Shown piece by piece: positions 8,227 to 18,500 of a DNA stretch of 64,000 bases. The notes beneath the pieces are model-generated. The model saw only the letters and a list, made by a program, of their open reading frames with translations, ran no database searches and had not been told where the DNA came from. The first letter of the stretch is position 1, and the number at the start of each line of letters is the position of its first letter. The translations under genes and the position numbers were made by a program. This DNA comes from Lachnospiraceae bacterium (GTDB taxonomy: Bacteria; Bacillota; Clostridia; Lachnospirales; Lachnospiraceae). The stretch spans positions 20,021 to 84,020 of the forward strand of contig JAEETA010000013.1 of assembly GCA_016286555.1 (NCBI GenBank). The letters are read 5' to 3'.

Positions 8227-9315
8227 ATGAAACGTGGTGAAGTAACCTCCACAAGTGCATATCGAAAACCGCTGCTCAGACTCATCGCCTTCCTGCTGAC
8301 TGGCGCAATGCTGATGGCAGGGATCACCTGGCTCTTCGATCCCTTCTACCTCTACCACGAGCCCTTCTTTGGGCTCCCTGCGGTTCTGGACGACCGGGAC
8401 AACCAGATGCCGGGCACCGTGCGGAATTTTACCTACGACAGTGTGCTGGTGGGATCCTCCGTGGCGGAGAATTTCGACACGGAAAGGATCGACGGGATCT
8501 ACGGCGGCACCACCCTCAAGGTGATCCGATCCACGGGATCCGCGGCGGACCTGCTCTATTACCTGGACATGGCGGAGGAGGATCACAACCTGCAACAGGT
8601 AATCTGGTGTCTGGATCTCTTCGCCCTGCTCTCCGCTCCGGAGCCAACGCTGCCGGAAGCCGGAGTCTCCTACGTGCAGTCGAAAACGGTGTTGGATGAC
8701 GTACCCTATCTCTTCAACAAGGAGATCCTCTTTAAGACCATTCCCACCATGCTGGGGAAGGCCATGCAGGGGAAAAACACGGGAGGAGGCGCCTACAACT
8801 GGGTGGAGGGAAAGGACTTTTCCCCGGCGGGAGCAATGCGACATTATGACAGGCCTGTCGGAATCGTGTTCCCCACGGATCAGTCACCTCTCACAGAGGA
8901 TCGGAAAGAAGTGGTGGATGAGAACCAAAAATCCCTTCTTGATTACGTGGATGCACACCCGGATACGGAATTCGTCTTCCTTTATCCCCCCTATTCCCTG
9001 CTGTACTGGGACAGCATCTACATCAACGGCATCAGCGCAGAATACCTCTATGCCAAGGAAGCTTCCATGGAAGGCTTGCTGGCCAGACCAAACGTCCGGG
9101 TCTTTGACTTCCAGACAGAAAGGTACGTCACGGATCTGAACCTCTACATGGACATGATGCACTATGCTCCTTCCGTCAACGACCACATGCTGGACTGCCT
9201 GGAGACGGGAGAATGTGAAGTATTCGAAGGTGCCGTCCCGGAGCGTATAGATGCCCTGAAAGCCCTGATGGAAGAAATTTCAGGAGAATCCATTTACCGG
9301 TATTATCCGGAGTAA
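8227..9315 (+). CDS. SGNH-like membrane-anchored protein, MBOAT partner
   Basis: 362 residues from ATG 8227, chosen because AAGGAA lies 5 bases upstream; an upstream in-frame TTG at 8191 overlaps the MBOAT gene and has no good site. One membrane segment near the N terminus (LIAFLLTGAMLMAGITWLF) is followed by an extracytoplasmic domain. That domain contains SVLVGSSVAENF, which matches SGNH block I (serine at 77 or 78 in a GSS), and FVFLYPPYS further on. Such proteins, related to AlgX/AlgJ or DltD, take acyl groups delivered by the MBOAT protein. A C-terminal D..H pair is only tentatively seen (MMHYAPSVNDHM). It is the last gene of the operon, closed by the terminator at 9371-9412. Confidence 0.7.
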   Translation: MKRGEVTSTSAYRKPLLRLIAFLLTGAMLMAGITWLFDPFYLYHEPFFGLPAVLDDRDNQMPGTVRNFTYDSVLVGSSVAENFDTERIDGIYGGTTLKVIRSTGSAADLLYYLDMAEEDHNLQQVIWCLDLFALLSAPEPTLPEAGVSYVQSKTVLDDVPYLFNKEILFKTIPTMLGKAMQGKNTGGGAYNWVEGKDFSPAGAMRHYDRPVGIVFPTDQSPLTEDRKEVVDENQKSLLDYVDAHPDTEFVFLYPPYSLLYWDSIYINGISAEYLYAKEASMEGLLARPNVRVFDFQTERYVTDLNLYMDMMHYAPSVNDHMLDCLETGECEVFEGAVPERIDALKALMEEISGESIYRYYPE

Positions 9316-9370
9316 ATTCCGAATATCAAAAAAACTGCAGACACGATACCCGATTCCGAATGGGTACAAC

Positions 9371-9412
9371 AAAAATCCCCTGCCGCCTCATTTGAAGCAA
9401 CAGGGGATTTTT
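9371..9412. terminator. Bidirectional terminator between convergent genes
   Basis: AAAAATCCCCTG pairs with CAGGGGATTTTT around an 18-base loop, with T runs on both strands. It sits between the convergent SGNH-like gene (plus) and uxuB (minus). Confidence 0.85.
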
Positions 9413-9425
9413 CATCTCGTCTTTT

Positions 9426-11054
9426 TTATGCCAGCACTTTCCTGATCTGCGCACGCACGGCGCCGGAACCTGCCAGCATCGCCGTAAAGTGCTCCGCTAC
9501 GGTATCCGCAAGTCCTGCCTGCTCCAGATCTGTGCCGAAGATCTTCTCATTCTTCAGCAGGTCACCGAGGGCGGCTTTCGCATCAGAGGCAGTGATCTGC
9601 TGTCCCAGGGAGAAAGCACTCATAATGGGACGAAGCTGCTCGATCATGGGATCGGGGCTCAGCTCGAAAGCATTGCCGTTATCGTCCACCGCCAGAAGGT
9701 ATCTGAGCCAGCCGCCCAGTACCAGGGGGATGCAATGCAGATCAGCTACATTCAGCTCAGCGGAAGCGGCGTAGGCCTTGATGGTCTCGCCGAAGCGGAT
9801 GGCCAGCTTCTGAGAGGTATCCGTTGCGATGCGCTGCGGGGTATCCGGCATGAAGGGATTGGGGATGCGGACATCCACCACGGTGTCGATGAACTCCTTC
9901 GGTGCGATGACCCCGGGATCCGTCACCACCGGGAGTCCCTCGATGTAGCCGATGCGGCGCACCAGTTCCTTCAGGTCGGCATCCTTCATCTCCTCCGAGA
10001 TCTTGGTATAGCCCAGGAGGCATCCGAAGACCGCCAGTGCGGTGTGGAGAGGATTCAGGCAGGTGCAGACCTTCATGCGCTCCACACGGTTCACGGTATC
10101 CCGGTCCGTGAGGATGAGGCCGCCCTTTTCCAGCGCGGGTCTCCCGTTCGGGAAGTGATCCTCGATGACCAGATACTCGCTCTCCTCCGCATTGACGAAG
10201 GGCGCTACATAGGTATTTTTCGAAGTGATGATGGGATCCAGTCCCTGGAGACCGTCCTTCCGCAGAAGCTCCTCCACGGAGGCGTCGGGTCTGGGGGTGA
10301 TCTTGTCGATCATGGACCAGGGGAAGGATACCTTCTTCTCATCCTCCACATAGGCAAGGAATCCGGCATCCGCTACACCGTTGTCCACCCAGCCCTTTGC
10401 GAAGGTGTGGACTGCGGCATAGAGCTTCTCTCCGTTGTGAGAGCAGTTGTCCATGGAAACAAAAGCGATGGGCTTTGCACCGGAGACAAAACGATGATAG
10501 AGGAGGGAAACTACCTTGCCCAGGTAACTGCCGGGGCAGGCGGGACCTGCCTGGATATCCGCTGCCACTGCGGGGAACATCACGCCCTTTGCATCGGCAA
10601 CCTGGTAGCCCTTCTCGGTGATGGTAAAGCTCACCATCTGCAGGGCATCGTTTGCAAAGATCTCCTTCAGCCGGTCGTACTCAGCCGGTCTGTCGGAATC
10701 CAGGATGCAGGACTCAGCGATGCTGCCGATGACGGTTTTTTCCACATTGCCGTCCGCCTTCAGGGTCACCAGGATGGAGTAGTTGTCCTGGGGACGGTAG
10801 CTCTTCTCGATGATCTCGTAGTCAAAACCTTCCGCCACGATGAGGCCCGTATCCATGTCGCCCTGCTCGATCAGGTGCTGTACCACATTGGCCTGAAAGG
10901 CACGGAAGATGTTGCCTGCGCCGAAATGGATCCAGCGGGGCGCCGCCTTGGTGCGGGCGATCATCTGCGCTCTGTCAAATCCGGGCAGACGGTATCCGGC
11001 CGCTTCCCAAGCCTGTCTGTCTTTCAGTCCCTCTTCGGATAAAACCAGTCCCAT
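9426..11054 (-). CDS. uxuB: Fructuronate reductase / D-mannonate oxidoreductase
   Basis: 542 residues of the mannitol dehydrogenase family. The NAD-binding Rossmann motif is RWIHFGAGNIFRA near residue 40, and the catalytic region has FVSMDNCSHNGEKL and VCTCLNPLHTALAVFG. The enzyme reduces D-fructuronate to D-mannonate in glucuronate breakdown. Start ATG 11054 has AGGAGGAAAG directly upstream. It lies 109 bases downstream of uxuA on the same strand, so the substrate of UxuA is made by its neighbour. Other polyol dehydrogenases of this family look alike, but the uxuA neighbour favours fructuronate. Confidence 0.88.
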   Translation of the reverse strand: MGLVLSEEGLKDRQAWEAAGYRLPGFDRAQMIARTKAAPRWIHFGAGNIFRAFQANVVQHLIEQGDMDTGLIVAEGFDYEIIEKSYRPQDNYSILVTLKADGNVEKTVIGSIAESCILDSDRPAEYDRLKEIFANDALQMVSFTITEKGYQVADAKGVMFPAVAADIQAGPACPGSYLGKVVSLLYHRFVSGAKPIAFVSMDNCSHNGEKLYAAVHTFAKGWVDNGVADAGFLAYVEDEKKVSFPWSMIDKITPRPDASVEELLRKDGLQGLDPIITSKNTYVAPFVNAEESEYLVIEDHFPNGRPALEKGGLILTDRDTVNRVERMKVCTCLNPLHTALAVFGCLLGYTKISEEMKDADLKELVRRIGYIEGLPVVTDPGVIAPKEFIDTVVDVRIPNPFMPDTPQRIATDTSQKLAIRFGETIKAYAASAELNVADLHCIPLVLGGWLRYLLAVDDNGNAFELSPDPMIEQLRPIMSAFSLGQQITASDAKAALGDLLKNEKIFGTDLEQAGLADTVAEHFTAMLAGSGAVRAQIRKVLA

Positions 11055-11105
11055 GCTTTCCTCCTGTCCGGCGCATTTGCCGGCTTCTTTTGCTTCATAT
11101 ATTTT

Positions 11106-11129
11106 CCGCCGGCCCTAAAAGACCGGCGG
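11106..11129 (-). other. Intercistronic hairpin between uxuA and uxuB
   Basis: CCGCCGG and CCGGCGG form a 7-bp stem in the gap between the two genes. No T run follows on the minus strand, so it is more likely an mRNA processing or stability element than a terminator. Confidence 0.4.
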
Positions 11130-11163
11130 ATGGTTGCTGCTTATGATGCGCGCCCGGCGCGCT

Positions 11164-12252
11164 TTAGGGCTGCGAAGGTGCGCCGCGATGGGCTGCCTTG
11201 TCGATGGCCTCCCAGAGGCCGTTCAGATAGGTGGCGCCCAGGGCTCTGTCGTAGAGGCCGTAGCCGGGCATTGCCTTCTCTCCCCAGATCATACGACCGT
11301 GGTCGGGACGGATGGGGCCGTCGAAGCCGGTCTCGTACAGAGCACGCATGATCTCGTACATATCAAAGGTTCCGTCGGAGGACAGATGTGCGCTCTCCTC
11401 GAAATCATCGGGGGAGTTGAACTTCAGGTTCCGGACATGGGCGAAGTGGATCCTGCCCTTCAGCGCCCGGATCATCTCCGGCAGATTGTTCTCCAGATTG
11501 GTTCCGTAGGAACCGGAGCAGAAGGTGACGCCGTTGTGGACATCATCCACTGCGTTCATCATCCGCAGGATGTTCTCCTTGTTGATGATGATACGGGGCA
11601 GGCCGAACACGCTCCAGGCGGGATCGTCGGGGTGAATGGCCATCTTGATGTCATACTCGTTGCAGACGGGCATGATCTTTTTCAGGAAATACACCAGGTT
11701 CTCAAAGAGCTTCTCGCTGTCGATGTCCGCGTACATCTCGAAGAGCTCCTTCACGTGAGCCATGCGCTCCGGCTCCCAGCCGGGCATGATGGTTCCGTTG
11801 GAGTCGCCGCTGATGGACTCAAACATCTTCGTGGGATCCAGGGCATCTACGGCTGCCTGGCTGTATGCCAGCACCGTGGAGCCGTCGGGGCGCTTTCTTG
11901 CAAGCTCCGTTCTGGTCCAGTCAAAGACGGGCATGAAATTGTAGCAAACGAGGTGAATGTCTTCCTTTCCCAGATTTTCCAGGGTCTCGATATAATTGGC
12001 GATGTGCTGATCCCGCTCGGGACTGCCAACCTTGATGGCATCGCTGATGTTGACGCTCTCAATGCCGGAGATGTGCAGGCCTGCAGCCTCCACCTCTTCC
12101 TTCAGGGCCCGGATCTCCTCCCGGGTCCAGAGCTCCCCGGCCTGCTTGTTGTAAAGGGTGGTGATCACCCCCGTCACGCCCGGGATCTGGCGGATCTGCT
12201 CAAGGGTCACGGTGTCGTAATCCTTGCCATAGTACCTGAGTGTCATTTCCAT
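11164..12252 (-). CDS. uxuA: Mannonate dehydratase
   Basis: About 362 residues from ATG 12252, giving the typical start MEMTLRYYGKDYD; AGGAG lies 11 bases upstream. An in-frame ATG at 12294 would add 14 residues not expected in the family. Motifs include VTLEQIRQIPGVTGV, CNEYDIKMAIHPDDPAWSV, FCSGSYGTN, and IHFAHVRN with the histidines and acidic residues that bind Mn or Fe. UxuA removes water from D-mannonate to give 2-keto-3-deoxygluconate. The downstream kinase and aldolase are not in this window. It is first in the uxuAB transcript. Confidence 0.9.
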   Translation of the reverse strand: MEMTLRYYGKDYDTVTLEQIRQIPGVTGVITTLYNKQAGELWTREEIRALKEEVEAAGLHISGIESVNISDAIKVGSPERDQHIANYIETLENLGKEDIHLVCYNFMPVFDWTRTELARKRPDGSTVLAYSQAAVDALDPTKMFESISGDSNGTIMPGWEPERMAHVKELFEMYADIDSEKLFENLVYFLKKIMPVCNEYDIKMAIHPDDPAWSVFGLPRIIINKENILRMMNAVDDVHNGVTFCSGSYGTNLENNLPEMIRALKGRIHFAHVRNLKFNSPDDFEESAHLSSDGTFDMYEIMRALYETGFDGPIRPDHGRMIWGEKAMPGYGLYDRALGATYLNGLWEAIDKAAHRGAPSQP

Positions 12253-12304
12253 AAAGCTATTTTCTCCTGTTCGTTCCTTAGGGGCATTTTGCACCCTGCA
12301 GAGT

Positions 12305-12310
12305 ATTATA
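12305..12310 (-). promoter_or_regulatory. uxuA: Probable -10 element of uxuAB
   Basis: A perfect TATAAT on the minus strand lies about 53 bases before the chosen uxuA start. No good -35 is seen at normal spacing, so an activator may be needed. Confidence 0.45.
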
Positions 12311-12389
12311 CCGATTTTTTTCGGAATCTGCCATTGCGAAATGTAACATATTTCTACTTCTTAGTCCCATTCTCCGTCAAAAAACAAGT

Positions 12390-14762
12390 TCAGTTCACGA
12401 TCCGGATATCCGTCAGGGCGCACTGATCTCCGGTGAGGGCCACATACACATCCCCCGTATCCTTCTCCGTGGCGGTGATGTTCTTGATGGCGATGCCCGC
12501 ATTCTCCGTGATGGTGGTGATGCGGTTCCCGCGCTTGTGGAAGTCCACCACGCACTCCATGCCCTTCTTGTTCAGGGTCTTCCACTCATCCCAGCTCTCG
12601 AACTGGTCGTTCTTGATGACCTGCATACGGTTTTCCGCATGCTCGCCGGAGTCCTCGATCTCGCCGTCGAAACGGATCAGGACAAATTCCCTGTAGTTCG
12701 GTCCGTTCACCTCTCCGTTATCGGAGGAGTAGAGCAGGACATAAGGGCAGTGCCACACCAGGCTGGCGGTGGGCATGCTCCGGGTATGGAATACCAGACG
12801 CAGGTCCTCCTTCACCTTGACGCCGGTGGTAAAGGCGGAGCGGTACCGGTCGATCTGCACGTTCTTCACATCGGATTCCAGGCGGTCGATATAGGTGATC
12901 TCCTCCGCGATGCGGGGGATGTCGCCCTCCTGGATCTTGTTTCCGGTTTTTTCGACATTGATGTCGTAAATGTGACAATGCTCGCCGGTGAGGCTGATGT
13001 AGGTATAGCGGGTACTGTCGGGCAGGGCGGCGATGATCGTGGTCCGCTTGCCCTTTGCGTTAACGATGACACGGGCATGGTCCATAAATCTGCAGGAGAT
13101 GATCTCGTACTCATTCTCCGCCAGACCCGTATCCACCTCTTCCACGGTGGTGTCCATATTCCGGGCACGGTTGCACACAGCGTGGCCGTCGAACCAGACC
13201 TCGCCGTACTCCGTGTAGCCATTGGCCTCGATCATGCCCTCGGTAGTGTGGACCCTGCCGTCCAGGGAGTCAAAGAGAAGCAGTGCAGGCACCGCAAATT
13301 CTCCCTCGCCCTCCACCATGGGAACGCATTTTAAGGAGATCCGGCGCTCGTTCTCGGAGATGGAAATGCCCAGAGATACCTCGCTGCGGTAGCTGTCGCA
13401 ATACAGCTCGCTCTGCAGGGTATCCGCCTGCTCGGACGAGTTTTCCCGCATGTGATAATCGGGATCCTCCTCCATGAGGTGCAGCATGGCTTTCGTATAG
13501 GTGGGATCAAAGCGCTGTCCCTCCTCCTTCACCAGCTCCTCCCGGACACGGGTCTGGGGCAGAGGTTCTCTGCGGTCACGGTAGGAGGTCATGGCATCAT
13601 AGGCATCCGCCACGGCAATGATCCGGGCGCTGACGGGGATCTCCTCCCCCTTCAGTCCGTCGGGATAGCCCTTGCCGTCATAACGCTCATGGTGATAGTG
13701 GGCACCCTCGCTCAGGTAGGAATACTCGCTGATCTCGGCGAGGATATGTTCTCCTGCCGTGGTATGGGAGCGGTAGATCTGCTGCTCCTCCTCCGTCAGC
13801 TCGCCGCCCTTGCCCAGGATCTCGTCCGGGACACTGAGCTTACCGATGTCATGGAGGAGTGCCGCAAAGTACACACGCTCACTCTCATCCTTGATCATCC
13901 CGCTCAAAGTCGCGATGCGTCTCGCATAATCCGCCACACGGACGGAGTGACCCCTGGCGTGGATCTTGCTTTCGTCAATGGCATTTGCCAGGGCGACGGA
14001 GGTCTGCTCGAAGAGACGGGTCATGCTCTCTTGCTTCTCTTTCAGATATTCCAGCTCCTGTTTGTGTGCCTTCTCCGCGTTGTGGTTCATGTCCACCAGA
14101 GCAAAGATATACAGCACCACCGTCATCAGCACGCTGCTGAGATTGATGAGAGAAAGTCCGTAGAGAAACATCTGCGCAACCGCTGCTACGAGGGGCGCAA
14201 AATCAAACAAAAACACGGGGATACGGATGGCAGGACTGAGACGTTTGCCATACTCTACAATGACCCACAGGGATACGATCATGCAGACCATGGGGATCAG
14301 ATAGCAGATGACAAATCCCGGCGCACGCTGATACCGGTTCTGGTCATCAAAGGTGTAATAGAGACCGGTAAACTGCGATACGATCAGGAGCACCATACCG
14401 AAGAAGACCAGCCGGTTCATGTGAACCAGTCGTCGGGGGGCCCTCTCCAGCTTTCCCTCGTGGAGCAGCAGGTCGATGAGATACAGATTAAAGGTCAGCA
14501 GGATCGCCAGGGACAGGAAGAAGACCATGAAGTTGGTGATCCTGACCATCCACCAGCCCAGGCGGGACACATCGCCCCGGTAGATGTAGGCAAAGCGGTC
14601 GGAAAACACGATCAGGAAGGCTTCCATTTCCAGAGAAAAGAGCAGGAGCTTCCGCCTGCGACTGGTGGCGTTGGTGATCAGGACATACAGTGCCGTGACA
14701 CCGATGATACCGCACAGAACCAGCATGATATTCAATTGATGCGCGCGCAGAAAATCGGCCAT
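12390..14762 (-). CDS. Membrane HD-GYP protein with C-terminal beta-sandwich domains
   Basis: 790 residues. The first ~230 hold about seven membrane segments. A short coiled region (EKAHKQELEYLKEKQ) leads into an HD-GYP domain at about 255-430 with HARGHSVRV, HDIGKL near residue 304, and HHERYDGKGYP. All the metal and GYP residues for c-di-GMP hydrolysis are present. The last 360 residues are beta-rich and contain two similar units ending in YISLTGEHCHIYDINV and YVALTGDQCALTDIRI, resembling concanavalin-like beta sandwiches. Such a tail on an HD-GYP protein is unusual, since it should lie in the cytoplasm. It is last in the four-gene sensory operon. Start ATG 14762 follows GGGAG. Confidence 0.82.
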   Translation of the reverse strand: MADFLRAHQLNIMLVLCGIIGVTALYVLITNATSRRRKLLLFSLEMEAFLIVFSDRFAYIYRGDVSRLGWWMVRITNFMVFFLSLAILLTFNLYLIDLLLHEGKLERAPRRLVHMNRLVFFGMVLLIVSQFTGLYYTFDDQNRYQRAPGFVICYLIPMVCMIVSLWVIVEYGKRLSPAIRIPVFLFDFAPLVAAVAQMFLYGLSLINLSSVLMTVVLYIFALVDMNHNAEKAHKQELEYLKEKQESMTRLFEQTSVALANAIDESKIHARGHSVRVADYARRIATLSGMIKDESERVYFAALLHDIGKLSVPDEILGKGGELTEEEQQIYRSHTTAGEHILAEISEYSYLSEGAHYHHERYDGKGYPDGLKGEEIPVSARIIAVADAYDAMTSYRDRREPLPQTRVREELVKEEGQRFDPTYTKAMLHLMEEDPDYHMRENSSEQADTLQSELYCDSYRSEVSLGISISENERRISLKCVPMVEGEGEFAVPALLLFDSLDGRVHTTEGMIEANGYTEYGEVWFDGHAVCNRARNMDTTVEEVDTGLAENEYEIISCRFMDHARVIVNAKGKRTTIIAALPDSTRYTYISLTGEHCHIYDINVEKTGNKIQEGDIPRIAEEITYIDRLESDVKNVQIDRYRSAFTTGVKVKEDLRLVFHTRSMPTASLVWHCPYVLLYSSDNGEVNGPNYREFVLIRFDGEIEDSGEHAENRMQVIKNDQFESWDEWKTLNKKGMECVVDFHKRGNRITTITENAGIAIKNITATEKDTGDVYVALTGDQCALTDIRIVN

Positions 14763-14820
14763 GCCATTCTCCCTGCCTTCCGCCCCATAGTTTCGTCCGG
14801 AAGGCTAAATCCTTATTTCT

Positions 14821-15582
14821 TCATGATTTCTTCATGATGAAAAATTCTCTGAGGTTTGCCAGCAGTTCGTCTCTGCCAATGGTCTTCAGGAAGTATCCTT
14901 CCGGCTTTAAGGCCACCACCGCCATTACGCTCTGCTTGTCGCTCTTACCCGTCAAAAACATGACGGGGATGCTCTGGGTCTCGGGATCGCTCCGCAACAT
15001 CTCCAGCACCTGGGGGCCGCTGGTCACGGGCATCTCGTGGTCCAGAAGGATCAGGTCCGCCTTGTTTTTGCCCAGCCATTTGATGGCCTGAAGTCCGGAG
15101 GTCACCACCGTGACCTTGTAAGCCATCTTCAGCCAGTCACGGACCAGGTTCAGATAGTTTGGATCGTCATCCACCACCAGAATGGATTTCCGGAATTCAC
15201 CGGCCTGCATGCGATTCAGCAGATCCGTAACGGTTCTGACATACTCGTCATTATCCAGAGGTCTCGGAAAGGTGCGATAGATCAGCTCCGGCGGGATCCG
15301 GCCGGTGAGATCCTGGAGATCCACCTTTTCTCCCACGGCGATCATCTGCAGACCTTCGTCATGCATTTTGTCCTTGAGGAAATAGACCACCTTGTCGGGA
15401 GGTCTGCGCTCGTCGTCCATATAGAGAGTGATCAGAGCGGTGCCTTCCCATTTTGCATTGATGTGATCCACGTCCCATGGTACGAAGACACAGGGAACCG
15501 CCGCATCCGTCAGCTTCTTCATCAAGACGCGGATCAGGAAGGTCTCCTTTTCTCCGATCACCATAATCCGATTGTTTGACAT
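14821..15582 (-). CDS. Response-regulator protein with N-terminal pseudo-receiver
   Basis: 253 residues. The C-terminal half is a receiver domain: SILVVDDDPNYLNL (acidic pocket), LILLDHEMP (phospho-acceptor aspartate), MFLTGKSD and YFLKTIGRDELL. The N-terminal ~120 residues begin IMVIGEKETFLIRVL and have alternating strands and helices like a receiver, but the acidic pair and phospho-acceptor are not recognisable, so this half is probably a degenerate receiver. There is no DNA-binding or enzymatic output domain. It lies between the hybrid kinase (16 bases upstream) and the HD-GYP gene, so it may carry phosphate from the kinase or HPt and act through protein contact. Confidence 0.8.
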   Translation of the reverse strand: MSNNRIMVIGEKETFLIRVLMKKLTDAAVPCVFVPWDVDHINAKWEGTALITLYMDDERRPPDKVVYFLKDKMHDEGLQMIAVGEKVDLQDLTGRIPPELIYRTFPRPLDNDEYVRTVTDLLNRMQAGEFRKSILVVDDDPNYLNLVRDWLKMAYKVTVVTSGLQAIKWLGKNKADLILLDHEMPVTSGPQVLEMLRSDPETQSIPVMFLTGKSDKQSVMAVVALKPEGYFLKTIGRDELLANLREFFIMKKS

Positions 15583-15598
15583 GTGTACCTACCCCCTT

Positions 15599-18500
15599 TT
15601 AATTTCCTTCGCCGATGAGTGCTTCCATGGCATCCCAGTCCAGCTTCTTGGAAAGTTCGGTCAGTTTCTTGATGCGCGCCGCATCCGCCTCGGGCAGCTT
15701 GTATTCCCGGAGCTGCTCCAGGATCATTTCCACCGCGTCGATGTCCATCATGGGGATCACTTCACGCAGGGCACCGTAGGCTTCCTTCAGCTCCTCCTCG
15801 GGGATCTCCTCCTTGCCTTCGTCCGACTCCTCCTTTTGCAGAGGCGCGAACTTCTCCTTGAAGGAACGGTAATCCGAAAGGAAACGTTCGTTGTTTGCGT
15901 TGATAAATTCGAGGTTCTGCTTGTTGCCCGCTTCCTCCAGCTGCTCTGCCAGTTTCGACAGATCGGCGGCACCGATGATCCGGGCGGATGTCTTCATGGC
16001 GTGAACCTTCACGGTGTAGAGACGGATGTCCCCCTCCGCCAGGGCCTTCTCCACCACCTCGGCATTCTCGTCGATGGTCTCGTAGAAAAGCTGCAGGGAG
16101 AAGATATAGGATCCCACACCGCCGGCGTTCTTGATACCGTCCTCCGTGGAGATCTCCGGGATCTCCTTCACCCAGTTCATGTCCTCCGGCAGCTCCGTGG
16201 GCTCTGCCTCCAGGATCTCCTCCGCCGTGGTCATGACGCTCTCCGGCGGCAGATGTTTCAAAATCGTACGCTCCAATGTCATGGAGTCGATGGGCTTTGC
16301 CAGGTAGCCGTTGAAGCCGTGGGAGACGTAGAATTCCTCTCCCAGGGTCGCATTGGCGGTGAGGGCGTACACCGGCAGGTCGGGATGATCCTCCCGGATC
16401 CGGGCCATGGTCTCGATGCCGTCCATACCGGGCATCATGTGATCCAGCAGCACCACGTCGTAGTTGCCGTAGCGGATCTTCTCCAGACATTCCTCGCCGC
16501 TCTCCGCGGTGGTAACGAACATCTTCGTTGCCTTCAGCAGGTTCTTGGCCACCACCAGGTTCATGGGGTTGTCGTCCACCACCAGGACCTCCGCATCCGG
16601 CGCGATGAACTGCGGCACGTAAGGTCCCTTGACGGCCACGTCCTCGTGCTCGCGGAAGACGCCCAGAGGCTTGCGGTCCATAATGCGCTGCTCCACGGTA
16701 ATGGTGAACTCGGAGCCCTTGCCGTACTCACTGGTACACTTGATCTCACTGCCCATGAGCTCCGCGAATTTCTGGGAAATGTTCAGTCCCAGACCGGTGC
16801 CCTGGATGGCGCTGTTTTTCTCCTCATCCAGACGCTCGTAAGCGGTGAAGAGCTTCTCGATGTCCTCCTCCTTCACACCCATGCCGGTGTCCTTGACGGA
16901 GAAGAGGATCCTTGCGGTATCGTTGGTCTTTTCCTCCACAAAGACCTTCAGGGTAAAGCCGCCGTTTGCGGTGTACTTTACGGCATTGGTCAGGAGGTTT
17001 AAGAGGATCTGACGGATCTTGCCCTGGTCGCCGTAGAGTCTGACGGGCAGGGACTGGTCAATGTCCAGATCGAAGTACAGATCCTTCTGCCTAGCACGGA
17101 CGGTGATCATGGAGACGATGCCCCGTAAAAAGTCACCCGTGTCATATTCCTGCTCCACCAGATTCATTTTGCCGGACTCGATCTTGGACATATCCAGCAG
17201 CTCGTTAATGAGAGTCAGCAGGGATTCGGAAGCACTGCGGATGTCCATGGCGTAATTCATGATGGACATAAAGTACCCCTTGGGCACATCCTTGGGCTCC
17301 TCACGCATGATCATTTCATCCATACCGATGATGGTGTTGATGGGGGTACGGATCTCGTGGGACATATTGGCCAGGAAACGGGACTTGGCGGAATTCGCGC
17401 GCTCCGCTTCCTCCTTCGCCTGGCGGATCTCCTCATACTGTCTGCGGATGACGGTCCCGGACATGAAGCGCCACACGAAGAGGCCCACCAGCAGCGCCCC
17501 CAGGAGGGCGGAGATGATGCGGACCATGTTCAGCTCCCAGAACCTCGGCACCTTCCGGATGGGGAAGGCCTCGTCCCGAAGCACCTCTCCCGTATTGTCA
17601 TCCAGGATCTGAATGTGGAATTTGTAATCGCCGTAGCGCAGCCCCGTGTACTCCAGGGAGGTCATCTTGCTGCGCAGGGTGGTGACACCGTCGTCCTTGC
17701 TGCCTTCCAGGTACAGACGCACCGTGGGATTGGCCAGGGAGTAGTCAAATACCGCAGGCACCAGAGTGATACGTTCCACATCACTCTCGATGGTGTATTT
17801 ACCGTCGTTATCCGGGCGGATCTCCTGACCGTCGCAGTAGATGGCCGCCACTGCCAGCTTCGTGTCGGTGGAGATGCTGGCGAAATTGTTCACATTCACC
17901 CGCACCACGCCGGTTCTTGCGGGGATGTAGAGATTGCCGTTCCCATCCAGATCCCCCACACCGTTAGCGGTGGGCGTGGTGGGCAGACCGTTGGCGGAGG
18001 TGTAGAGCTTGTAATCGTCCACACTGTCGTTGATCACATCCCCTGCGGGCACACAGTAAATGCCGTAGGAGGAGAGGATCCACAGATAGCCGCTGTCATC
18101 GGAATAGATGTCGTAGTTGTTGTTGTAGGGGAAGGTCTTGACCTCGGTGATCTGACCGTCCTTCAGATACTCGATGGAGTTGGAGGTGACAATCCAGATC
18201 AGTCCCCTGGTCTCGTCCTTCCGCATCCGCAGGATCACGTCGCTGGTGAGGCCGTCGTCTCTGCCGATGTGCTCCACGTTGTGCCCCTTGATGACATAGA
18301 TGCCGTCGCCGTCGGAGCCTGCCAGCACATCGCCGTTAAAGCCTTCCACAACCGTCAGAAAGACCGTATTTTTCACGCCGTCCTCGTGGCCCACGGTGTA
18401 TTGCACCACATCGTCTTTCAGCACTGCGAGGCCGCCGTTGGTGCCTACCAGGAGCCTGCCGTCGGCGGCAGGGATGGCACAGCGCACCTCATTGCTGGGC

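Noticed and set aside
9489..11042. Plus-strand open frame of 517 codons
   Set aside because: Antisense to uxuB, with no ribosome site and no recognisable domain.
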